Below are positions 1-5,982 of a DNA stretch of 6,398 nucleotides, piece by piece. The stretch's first letter is position 1, and the number at the start of each line of letters is the position of its first letter. The notes beneath the pieces were generated by a model. That model did not search any database, was not told the DNA's origin, and worked only from the letters and a program-made list of their open reading frames with translations. A program made the translations under genes and the position numbers. This stretch comes from an uncultured bacterium (lineage in GTDB: Bacteria > Patescibacteriota > Minisyncoccia > Phycocordibacterales > UBA9973). The stretch is from contig CAIQBF010000004.1 in NCBI GenBank assembly GCA_903869975.1, positions 1-6,398 on the forward strand, written 5' to 3'.

Positions 1-738
1 CATGCGGAGCGTGTAGTACCACTCAAGTCCGCCTTGGACAGGTGTGCCAGTGCCAGGCATGTATGCTGGATCGATGCCGTCAACGTCGATGGAGATGTAG
101 ACTTTTTTGTTTTTGATAGCACTCACGATCTTTGCGATAGTTGGTACTGGACCAACGCCCCATTCAAAGACTGAGATCGTTTTCTTGTTGGCGGTGAAGT
201 AGTCGTATTCGGCTTTGGAGAACGCTCGGATACCAACCTGCACGAGTTTGAAGCCCATTTCGTGTGCGCGGCGCATGACGGCTGAATGGGCGTATTGTGT
301 CGGCTCGCCATCGGTATAGTCGCTGTCGTCAGCACGGAGATCGCAGTGAGCGTCAATCTGGAATATGGTGATGTCGCTTGGCTTGTGTTTCTTGGCGAGT
401 GCTTTGAGTGCGCCGAAACTCATGGAGTGCTCGCCGCCGAGGAGGACGGTGAGAGGAGCCTCGCTTTCAGTACAGGCTTTGACCACGGCCTCGTGTGCTT
501 TTTCGGGGCTCATGTGTGGAAGGCTCGGGATCTCATATGCAGCGATCTTTATCTTTTCTGTCGATTCCGTTTTGTAGCGGCGATCCCAGAATTCAATCTG
601 CGTATTGAGGCATTCGACTACTTTTCGAGGACCTTCAGCCGTGCCTTTATGAAAAGAGGCTGTTTTGTCATACGGAGCACTGATAATGAGTGCGTCGGCG
701 TCCTTTGGATTTTTTGTATTTATGATGGATTGTGGCAT
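1..738 (-). CDS. speB: Agmatinase/arginase-family ureohydrolase, partial (C-terminus beyond left edge)
   Basis: Binuclear manganese ureohydrolase of the arginase/agmatinase family, cytosolic; the typical reaction is agmatine to putrescine plus urea. The 246 visible residues contain the ordered metal-binding motifs: GGEHS (His104), DAHCD (Asp129, His131, Asp133) and SIDVDGIDPAYMPGTGTP (Asp218, Asp220), so all six usual Mn ligands are present. The N-terminal APYDKTASFHKGTAEGPRKV (21-40) fits the family's substrate-entrance segment. The last 50 or so residues expected for the family lie outside the window. The start is taken at ATG 738, which puts about 20 residues before the APYD motif as in relatives; an in-frame GTG at 756 is possible, and each has a GGAG only 2 nt upstream. 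It is transcribed divergently from the membrane-protein gene at 805. Family membership is secure, but the substrate (agmatine, guanidinobutyrate, arginine or another) cannot be fixed from the sequence, so the symbol is tentative. Confidence 0.9.
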   Translation of the reverse strand, partial: MPQSIINTKNPKDADALIISAPYDKTASFHKGTAEGPRKVVECLNTQIEFWDRRYKTESTEKIKIAAYEIPSLPHMSPEKAHEAVVKACTESEAPLTVLLGGEHSMSFGALKALAKKHKPSDITIFQIDAHCDLRADDSDYTDGEPTQYAHSAVMRRAHEMGFKLVQVGIRAFSKAEYDYFTANKKTISVFEWGVGPVPTIAKIVSAIKNKKVYISIDVDGIDPAYMPGTGTPVQGGLEWYYTLRM

Positions 739-770
739 ATCTCCAAATACTAGCACATCTCCGGGGACCT

Positions 771-798
771 TTGCCAAGTTGCATATTCGTAGTATAAT
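771..798 (+). promoter_or_regulatory. Sigma70-type promoter for the 805-4500 unit
   Basis: A -35 box TTGCCA (771-776) and a perfect -10 box TATAAT (793-798) are separated by 16 bp. The expected transcript start, 7 nt after the -10, falls at about 805, which is the A of the ATG of the next gene. No Shine-Dalgarno sequence precedes that ATG, so a leaderless or nearly leaderless mRNA is the simplest reading. Confidence 0.6.
791..796 (-). promoter_or_regulatory. Possible -10 box for the ureohydrolase gene
   Basis: Read on the minus strand this is TATACT, which would place the transcript start near 784 and give a leader of about 46 nt before ATG 738. No good -35 hexamer is visible at 16-18 bp. 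It overlaps the plus-strand -10 box by 4 bp, so the two promoters could not be occupied at the same time. Confidence 0.35.
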
Positions 799-804
799 CG
801 GAAA

Positions 805-1146
805 ATGTCGAACAAGATTCATGTTTGGGCTTATATCATCTTGGCTGTTCTTTTAGCCGTTGCCGCCAATTATACAAGTACCATTTGGGCAGGGAAGCAG
901 AGTAAATTCACTCCCTGGCTTTTGGCAGTTATTATTATATCTCCGGCTGTGTTTATTGTGTTCGGCCTGGTGACTTCAAAACTAGGTCTTGCGGTGACAT
1001 CAGCCACCATTGATTCGCTACTCACACTGTCTACCGTACTTATCGGTTTGTTCTTTTTGAATGAATGGAACACCGTTTCTTTGTATCAATACGTCGGTAT
1101 GGGCTTCGCTTTCTTTGGCATTATCTTAATGCAGTTCCATAAATAA
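805..1146 (+). CDS. Four-helix SMR/EamA-like small membrane protein
   Basis: A 113-residue, very hydrophobic inner-membrane protein with four predicted transmembrane helices, roughly residues 6-26, 36-57, 61-84 and 92-110. Length and topology match the small multidrug resistance (SMR) proteins and half-size EamA/DMT transporters. The segment FFLNEWNTVSLYQYVGMGFA (83-102), with a conserved-type Glu after helix 3, and the end of helix 4 (GIILMQ) resemble the C-terminal half of EamA repeats. The essential membrane-embedded Glu of EmrE helix 1 is not present (the helix reads AVLLAVAANYT), so a proton-coupled drug exporter is not supported. Asp70 in helix 3 is the only clear charge inside a membrane segment. 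The gene starts at the predicted transcript start, with no ribosome binding site, and ends one base before the ALDH-like gene, suggesting co-transcription and translational coupling. Substrate unknown. Confidence 0.8.
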   Translation: MSNKIHVWAYIILAVLLAVAANYTSTIWAGKQSKFTPWLLAVIIISPAVFIVFGLVTSKLGLAVTSATIDSLLTLSTVLIGLFFLNEWNTVSLYQYVGMGFAFFGIILMQFHK

Positions 1147-1147
1147 A

Positions 1148-2962
1148 ATGTCTGATTCTCTTTTAGAATACGCGCCGTATACAGTTCTTGATTTTGAAGA
1201 AGCAAATCGTCGTGCTCAGCAATTCGCAGATCATATCGAGAAGCATTCTGATGATCTTGTGCACATTTTGCTTAAGTATGAGAGTCATGAAGTTGCTCAA
1301 GATGAGATTAGCCGAACGCTCGACCTTTTGCGGAGTTTGGAAGAAAACAAGGAATATTTTAAGGTTCGAATAGGCGAGGCAGCAGCGTTTCTTCCGAGAA
1401 ATCAGCCACTGTACGCTTTTTCTTGTTTTGTGGTGGTTCCGTCGCTTATGGCGAGCCGCGTACATTTTCGTATTCCGCACAGCATGAAGCTTTTTTTCGC
1501 TGATATGTTGGATCTTCTTGAGGCTACTCAGCAATTTCCCAATATTGTTGTTTCGCCGAAACAGCGAATTGAATTTTTGACTGAGCGATCCGCTCTTCTT
1601 GTCGACCCAAAAACACAGGAGGTTCGACCGGTTACAGAAGCCGTTATTTTTACTGGATTACCTCTTCATGCTGAACAGTTGCGTACGGTATTTGATAAGC
1701 GCACGATGTTTATCTCAAACGGTGCTGGGCACAACCCAATCGTTATTTCTAACGATGCAGACCTTGAAGCTGCTGTAGAAGCTGTTACAACTCTTCAGTT
1801 TTATAACCAGGGTCAAGATTGTGCGGCTCCAAACTCGGTGCTTATTCAGAGCGGAATCTACCGTGCTTTTATGGTCAAGCTTCATGAGACGATCAAGAAT
1901 ATCAAGATCGGTGAGTATCTCGATCGATCGTGCCGAATTGGTCCTATCAGTGATCCAAAAGATCTTGTGCGAATTCAAGATTTTCTTTGTGAGAACAGTA
2001 CTTGGCTCGACATGTCGACTCCGGGTATTATCGAGACACGAAATGCAATTGTCATGCCTACGGTTATTACAAAACCTCTTGAAAAAGGTGGTAACTTCAA
2101 TGAAATTTTTGCTCCAATTATCTTTGCTCAGAAATATGAGAATGATGCTGAGCTTTCAAAATATTTTGAGGACAAACAGTATGTTCTCAATGCAATGTAC
2201 GTTACGCTCTACGGATCGAGCGAGTATATCCATGGTTTAATAGGGCGTTCGATTGAAGGCCGTATTCTTCATACAAAAGAAACGTTTCTTCATAATAAGC
2301 ACCTGCATGCAGAGGGTATGGAGCGTGGTACGTGTCAGTATGGAGGATACGGATACGGAGCATCGAGCGTGAGTTTTGACGGTAAAACTGTCGCCATGCC
2401 AACGTTGCCTCAGCGTGAAATCTATGAATTTATTGAGAAGCCGTTACTTAAAAAACTTGCCAACGGAAAAGGGGCGGATCAATTTGCTCGCTTTACAGAA
2501 ATTCAGCTAAAGAATGTTCAGAAAATTCTTCGCCTGCATTCGGAAAAATCAAATGAGGAGAATAGTTCTGCTTCCGTTATGGGCTCGTCGTATTTGGATA
2601 CGCAGACTCTGCCGACTGGTGGTGCTCGCTATCTTGAAATCGCGGAGGGTTCTCTCTATCGACTTCTCCCAAGTCCGAATGTTGATTTTGCAGCGAACCT
2701 CGATCTTAATGATCGCGCCATCATTCAATCACTGAAAGATCTTTTGCAGAAAAAACCAGAACTTACGCAAGAGGATTTCGCGAGCTTGCTCTATGCACTT
2801 CCTAAAAAAGAAGGGGCTAGTGCTGAAGTGAATCAAGATCACCAGCGGCGATTTTTCAAGAACGTGTACCAGCTCTTGGGTGGTAAGGAATCCGGCCCGA
2901 AACTTACGTTCTTCCTTTGGGAAGCTGAAACTAGTACTATTTATAGGCTTTTAGATATATAA
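1148..2962 (+). CDS. Aldehyde dehydrogenase-superfamily protein with C-terminal class I LysRS-like extension
   Basis: A 604-residue soluble protein, about 120 longer than a usual ALDH. Residues 1 to about 435 form an ALDH fold: PRNQP (83-87, the oxyanion Asn region), FTG (168-170, nucleotide-binding turn), NGAGHNP (191-197), QGQDCAAP with catalytic Cys225, and EIFAP (319-323, cofactor ribose contact). Spacings agree with ALDH2: position 191 to Cys225 is 34 residues, as from Glu268 to Cys302. The general-base Glu is Asn191 here, as I recall for CoA-dependent methylmalonate-semialdehyde dehydrogenases, so hydrolysis to a free acid is doubtful. Residues 436-510 are a less conserved linker. Residues of about 515-604, including RRFFKNVYQLLGGKESGPKL (567-586), resemble the helical C-terminal end of class I lysyl-tRNA synthetase. 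The start follows the previous stop by one base and has no Shine-Dalgarno. The physiological aldehyde or acyl substrate is not evident. ALDH assignment is firm; the tail assignment is from motif memory and less certain. Confidence 0.9.
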   Translation: MSDSLLEYAPYTVLDFEEANRRAQQFADHIEKHSDDLVHILLKYESHEVAQDEISRTLDLLRSLEENKEYFKVRIGEAAAFLPRNQPLYAFSCFVVVPSLMASRVHFRIPHSMKLFFADMLDLLEATQQFPNIVVSPKQRIEFLTERSALLVDPKTQEVRPVTEAVIFTGLPLHAEQLRTVFDKRTMFISNGAGHNPIVISNDADLEAAVEAVTTLQFYNQGQDCAAPNSVLIQSGIYRAFMVKLHETIKNIKIGEYLDRSCRIGPISDPKDLVRIQDFLCENSTWLDMSTPGIIETRNAIVMPTVITKPLEKGGNFNEIFAPIIFAQKYENDAELSKYFEDKQYVLNAMYVTLYGSSEYIHGLIGRSIEGRILHTKETFLHNKHLHAEGMERGTCQYGGYGYGASSVSFDGKTVAMPTLPQREIYEFIEKPLLKKLANGKGADQFARFTEIQLKNVQKILRLHSEKSNEENSSASVMGSSYLDTQTLPTGGARYLEIAEGSLYRLLPSPNVDFAANLDLNDRAIIQSLKDLLQKKPELTQEDFASLLYALPKKEGASAEVNQDHQRRFFKNVYQLLGGKESGPKLTFFLWEAETSTIYRLLDI

Positions 2963-2963
2963 T
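2958..2963 (+). promoter_or_regulatory. Possible internal -10 box upstream of the histidine kinase
   Basis: A perfect TATAAT overlaps the TAA stop of the ALDH-like gene. Transcription from it would start near 2970 and give a leader of about 28 nt to ATG 2998. No convincing -35 is seen 16-18 bp upstream and the region is AT-rich, so this could be chance. Confidence 0.3.
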
Positions 2964-2988
2964 ATAAGAACAATATATGGATAGAATC

Positions 2989-2995
2989 GGAGGAG
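2989..2995 (+). promoter_or_regulatory. Shine-Dalgarno sequence deciding the kinase start
   Basis: GGAGGAG lies just before ATG 2998; the GGAGG core (2989-2993) has a 4-nt spacer. It is the only strong ribosome binding site in the window. It lies inside the longer reading frame that begins at ATG 2977, which argues for the downstream start. Confidence 0.65.
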
Positions 2996-2997
2996 TA

Positions 2998-4500
2998 ATG
3001 CGTAAAATAAAAAATCCTGTTTGGGTTGGGCTTACTCTTTTGGCTATTTCAATAATTGTAATTATTCTTGCTACGAATATTCTCTATCAGCGTACTGTTG
3101 TCTTGCTGACTGATAATCTTCGCGAAACAATTCTTACAATATCTAGAACACAAGCTACAAATATTAGTGCAGATGATCTTTCTGCTCTTAAAACAAAAGA
3201 TGATTGGAAAAAACCTGAATGGTCTCGCGTCGTCACCCAGCTTCATAGCGTAAAATATAGCAATAAGAATATCGTCTTTATGTATATCTTCCGCAAGAAA
3301 GCGGCAGATCCTACACAGATGGAATTTGTTGCGGACGCTGATTCTATCAATCCTTTTGCTAATACGAGCGGTGATCCTTCTCGGTACGTTGACGTTAATC
3401 GTGATGGTCTTATTGAACCTGATGGTCCGGATAAGCTTCAGTGGCCAGGACAAGACTATGCTGAGGCTGTTGATATTCCTGAAACGTTCGCGGCTTACGA
3501 TAAGGCACTCACCAGTACTGATCTCTATACCGATGCCTACGGCAGTGTTATTACCGGATATGCTCCAATAAAAGATCAATATGGAAATACTGTTGCAGTC
3601 CTCGCGACTGACGTAAAAGCGGACGACTTCTTGACTATAACAACCCGTACACTTCGTCCTTTTCTTGAATTCATTATTTTCCTGACTTTGACTATTTCTG
3701 CTCTTACGATAATTGTCATTCGCACATGGAAAAAATACATGAAATCGTTAGAGGATTTTAACTATCAAATAACGATTACCAATGAAAAGCTGCAAAGTCT
3801 CGATAAGCTCAAGACAGAGTTCCTTTCTCTTGCGGCTCACCAGCTTCGCAGTCCGCTTACGGCAATTCGAGGATATACCTCAATGCTTCTCGACGGATCT
3901 TTTGGCCTGATCGCTGACGAAAAACAGAAAGATGCTATCGATAGAGTTATGCAGTCGAGCACACACCTTACCAAGGTTGTAGAGGACTTGTTGAACGTTT
4001 CCAAAATTGAGGCCGGAGGAATGAAGTACTTTATGGTTCCGTTTGATATCGAGAAGCCCGTTAAGGAGCTTTCTACTGATCTTTCGATCACAGCACAGAA
4101 CAAAGGCCTCACGCTCACTTTTGCTACGGATGGTACTGGTCCGTATATGGTCAACGGAGATGTTGAGAAGATTCGTCAGGTGGTACTCAATGTGATCGAT
4201 AATGCGATCAAGTACACACAGTCAGGATCAATCGCCATTCTGCTTTCTCGGGACGTAGAAAAAGGGAAAATCCGAATCGCGGTGACTGATACTGGTATGG
4301 GAATTTCTTCTGGTGAAAGAGAAAAGCTTTTCTTGAAATTCAGCCGTGGAGCAGGGGGTCACACGAATACTACCGGTTCTGGTCTTGGACTGTATCTTGC
4401 CAAGCAGATTTCAGAGGCGCATGGAGGAAGTATCTCTATCGATTCTCCCGGTGTAGGACAAGGTTCTACCTTTACGATTAGTCTCAAGGCCGTGCAGTAA
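2998..4500 (+). CDS. Membrane sensor histidine kinase with Cache-like extracytoplasmic domain
   Basis: A 500-residue two-component sensor kinase, chosen to start at ATG 2998 behind GGAGGAG; ATG 2977 would add seven residues. Order: transmembrane helix 1 (about 8-28), extracytoplasmic sensor (29-220), transmembrane helix 2 (221-242), a short coiled linker without an evident HAMP domain, the HisKA dimerisation domain with phospho-acceptor His281 in AAHQLRSPLTAIRGY, and the HATPase domain with N-box NVIDNAIKYT (398-407), DTGMGI (431-436), FLKF (445-448) and GSGLGLYL (460-467). The sensor has Cache-type features: FMYIFRKK (94-101), FVADAD (110-115) and YTDAYGSVITGYAPI (177-191) followed by a GNTVAVLATDV strand. 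It also holds a calcium-loop-like DVNRDGLIEPDG (132-143). The residue after the phospho-His is Gln rather than the usual Glu/Asp. No response regulator is encoded in the window, so its partner is unknown. The gene is the last of the plus-strand unit, ending before a strong terminator. Confidence 0.93.
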   Translation: MRKIKNPVWVGLTLLAISIIVIILATNILYQRTVVLLTDNLRETILTISRTQATNISADDLSALKTKDDWKKPEWSRVVTQLHSVKYSNKNIVFMYIFRKKAADPTQMEFVADADSINPFANTSGDPSRYVDVNRDGLIEPDGPDKLQWPGQDYAEAVDIPETFAAYDKALTSTDLYTDAYGSVITGYAPIKDQYGNTVAVLATDVKADDFLTITTRTLRPFLEFIIFLTLTISALTIIVIRTWKKYMKSLEDFNYQITITNEKLQSLDKLKTEFLSLAAHQLRSPLTAIRGYTSMLLDGSFGLIADEKQKDAIDRVMQSSTHLTKVVEDLLNVSKIEAGGMKYFMVPFDIEKPVKELSTDLSITAQNKGLTLTFATDGTGPYMVNGDVEKIRQVVLNVIDNAIKYTQSGSIAILLSRDVEKGKIRIAVTDTGMGISSGEREKLFLKFSRGAGGHTNTTGSGLGLYLAKQISEAHGGSISIDSPGVGQGSTFTISLKAVQ

Positions 4501-4517
4501 ACATCTTCACACTACGC

Positions 4518-4553
4518 AAAAAGAAAGCACTCAGTATGAGTGCTTTCTTTTTT
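4518..4553. terminator. Bidirectional intrinsic terminator
   Basis: A perfect hairpin with stem GAAAGCACTC/GAGTGCTTTC (4523-4532 with 4538-4547) and a 5-nt loop (AGTAT) is flanked by A5 on the left and T6 on the right, which extend the pairing. It follows the kinase stop by 17 nt on the plus strand. On the minus strand it follows the cysS stop by 7 nt with a T5 run. It therefore serves both convergent transcription units. The rest of the 60-bp gap holds nothing else that I can identify. Confidence 0.9.
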
Positions 4554-4560
4554 ATACCTT

Positions 4561-5982
4561 TTATATTTTGTGAATGACGGGACCTGTGTCGGTATCTTTG
4601 ACTTCGTATCCAGCTTCGGTAATTTTGGCGCGAAGTTCATCGCTCTTGGACCAATCTTTTGTGCGGCGGGCATCTTCGCGTTCTTGTGCGAGGCGTTGGA
4701 TCACTTCAGGGATCTCTTCTTTTGTTTCCGCGCCGAGATCAAGTCCGAGAACTCGATCAAAATCAAGAGCAGTCTTTTGGATGACTGCGGCAGAGAGTGT
4801 CTTGTCTTTGAGGAGTTCATGAAGGACGGATAGCGCGAGCGGTAGGTTGAGGTCGTCATTGAGTGCACTCATGAAGCGATCTTTGTAGGATTCATCAGGA
4901 ACGATGTTTTCTTCATCGCTCTGTTCATCTGGTGTCGTATGTGCCGCGAACGACTGTCGAATACGACCGAGGGCTGTAGTTGCAGCGTCTAGTCCCTCCC
5001 AAGTGAAGTTCAGCGGGTTTCGATAGTGTCCTGAAAAGTAGAAATATCGAAGCGCGAGCGGAGAGTATCCGCGGCTCTTGAGATCATGTAATGTATATGC
5101 GTTGCCAAGCGATTTTCCCATACGGCCGCCGTCGATCTGGAGGAATGCACCATGCATCCAGTGTCGTACAAACGGTGCTTTGTCGGAAGCTCCTTGCGAC
5201 TGCGCGATTTCGTTTGGATGGTGGGTGCTCTTGAGATCCTCTCCGCCAATATGCAGATCGAACTGTGCTCCGAGCACAGACATGCTCATGGCTGAACATT
5301 CGATATGCCAGCCAGGGAATCCAACACCCCAGGGGCTCGGCCACTCCATATCGCGGACGGTGCCGTCTGTCGGGCTGAATTTCCAGAGAGCGAAATCTCT
5401 CGGATCGCGTTTTTCGGCATTGAACTCAACACGAGCTCCTGCTTTGATTTGATCAAGGTTGGAAAGTTCACCATAGCGGTATCCGCGCGCTTCATAGGCG
5501 ACAGTGTCGAAATACATGCCGTCATTGATTCGATACGCGAGGCCGTTTTTCTCGATGCGCTCTACAAGTGCTATTTGTTCAGGAATGTGTTCCGTTGCAG
5601 CCAAGAATGCTATGGGCTGGGTCAGATTAAGTGCCTGGTATCCTTTTTTGAAATCTTCAGTGTAGAACTTGGCAATTTCCCAGGCATTTTTACCTTCTTT
5701 CTTTTTTGCTTTCTCCATGCGGTCTTCGCCGGTGTCAGCGTCACCTTCGTTGTCTCCAGTGAGATGGCCGACGTCGGTAATGTTCATGTAGTACCGAACG
5801 TCGAATCCGTTATAGCTAAGTGTTCTCGCTACGATATCTCCGAGCGTATAGGTGCGCCAATTGCCGATCGTGACATAGGAATATACGGTCGGTCCGCAGG
5901 TATACATGCCGACAGTAGTACCCTCGTGCGGAGCAAAAGTTTCGAGTTTCTTAGTGAGTGTATTATAGAGAATTAAAGCCAT
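4561..5982 (-). CDS. cysS: Cysteinyl-tRNA synthetase
   Basis: Class I aminoacyl-tRNA synthetase that charges tRNA-Cys with cysteine in the cytosol; 473 residues, close to the usual length of about 460-480. The zinc site is complete: Cys29 (MYTCGPTVY), Cys229 (GWHIECSAMSM), His254 and Glu258 (HHPNE), with the same 25-residue Cys-to-His spacing as in the E. coli enzyme. GEDRMEKAKKKEGKNAWEIA (85-104) matches the CysRS acceptor-binding region, and a helical C-terminal part (about 330-473) ends in the typical DELRAKITEAGYEVKDT segment. Two ATP-binding signatures deviate: the HIGH motif reads TIGN (38-41) and KMSKS reads RMGKS (287-291). The start overlaps the stop of the upstream CorA-like gene by 10 nt and has no clear Shine-Dalgarno, suggesting coupled translation. 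It ends just before the shared terminator. The identification is secure. Confidence 0.97.
   Translation of the reverse strand: MALILYNTLTKKLETFAPHEGTTVGMYTCGPTVYSYVTIGNWRTYTLGDIVARTLSYNGFDVRYYMNITDVGHLTGDNEGDADTGEDRMEKAKKKEGKNAWEIAKFYTEDFKKGYQALNLTQPIAFLAATEHIPEQIALVERIEKNGLAYRINDGMYFDTVAYEARGYRYGELSNLDQIKAGARVEFNAEKRDPRDFALWKFSPTDGTVRDMEWPSPWGVGFPGWHIECSAMSMSVLGAQFDLHIGGEDLKSTHHPNEIAQSQGASDKAPFVRHWMHGAFLQIDGGRMGKSLGNAYTLHDLKSRGYSPLALRYFYFSGHYRNPLNFTWEGLDAATTALGRIRQSFAAHTTPDEQSDEENIVPDESYKDRFMSALNDDLNLPLALSVLHELLKDKTLSAAVIQKTALDFDRVLGLDLGAETKEEIPEVIQRLAQEREDARRTKDWSKSDELRAKITEAGYEVKDTDTGPVIHKI

Noticed and set aside
286..753. Open frame of 155 codons on the plus strand opposite the ureohydrolase
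   Set aside because: The minus strand carries the metal-binding motifs of an arginase-family enzyme in one continuous frame; the plus-strand product has no family features.
805..1146. EmrE-type drug exporter
   Set aside because: The essential Glu of helix 1 is absent, so only a general SMR/EamA-like membrane topology can be claimed.
2338..2361. Short GGATAC-type tandem repeat
   Set aside because: It encodes the Gly/Tyr-rich YGGYGYG segment of the ALDH C-terminal region and is only two units long.
2579..2962. Separate gene for the LysRS-like tail starting at Met478
   Set aside because: The frame is continuous with the ALDH part, and the nearest GGAG-like sequence is about 20 nt upstream of this ATG, too far for normal initiation.
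2977..2997. Upstream ATG 2977 as the kinase start
   Set aside because: It has no Shine-Dalgarno, and the seven extra codons contain the GGAGGAG that precedes ATG 2998; the downstream start is better supported.
3049..3579. Open frame of 176 codons on the minus strand inside the kinase gene
   Set aside because: It lies opposite the transmembrane and Cache-like coding region and has no promoter, ribosome binding site or domain of its own.
5305..5976. Long open frame (223 codons) on the plus strand opposite cysS
   Set aside because: It is antisense to a clear CysRS coding sequence; the translation is Cys/Phe/Ser-rich with no recognisable domain and is explained by codon bias of the real gene.
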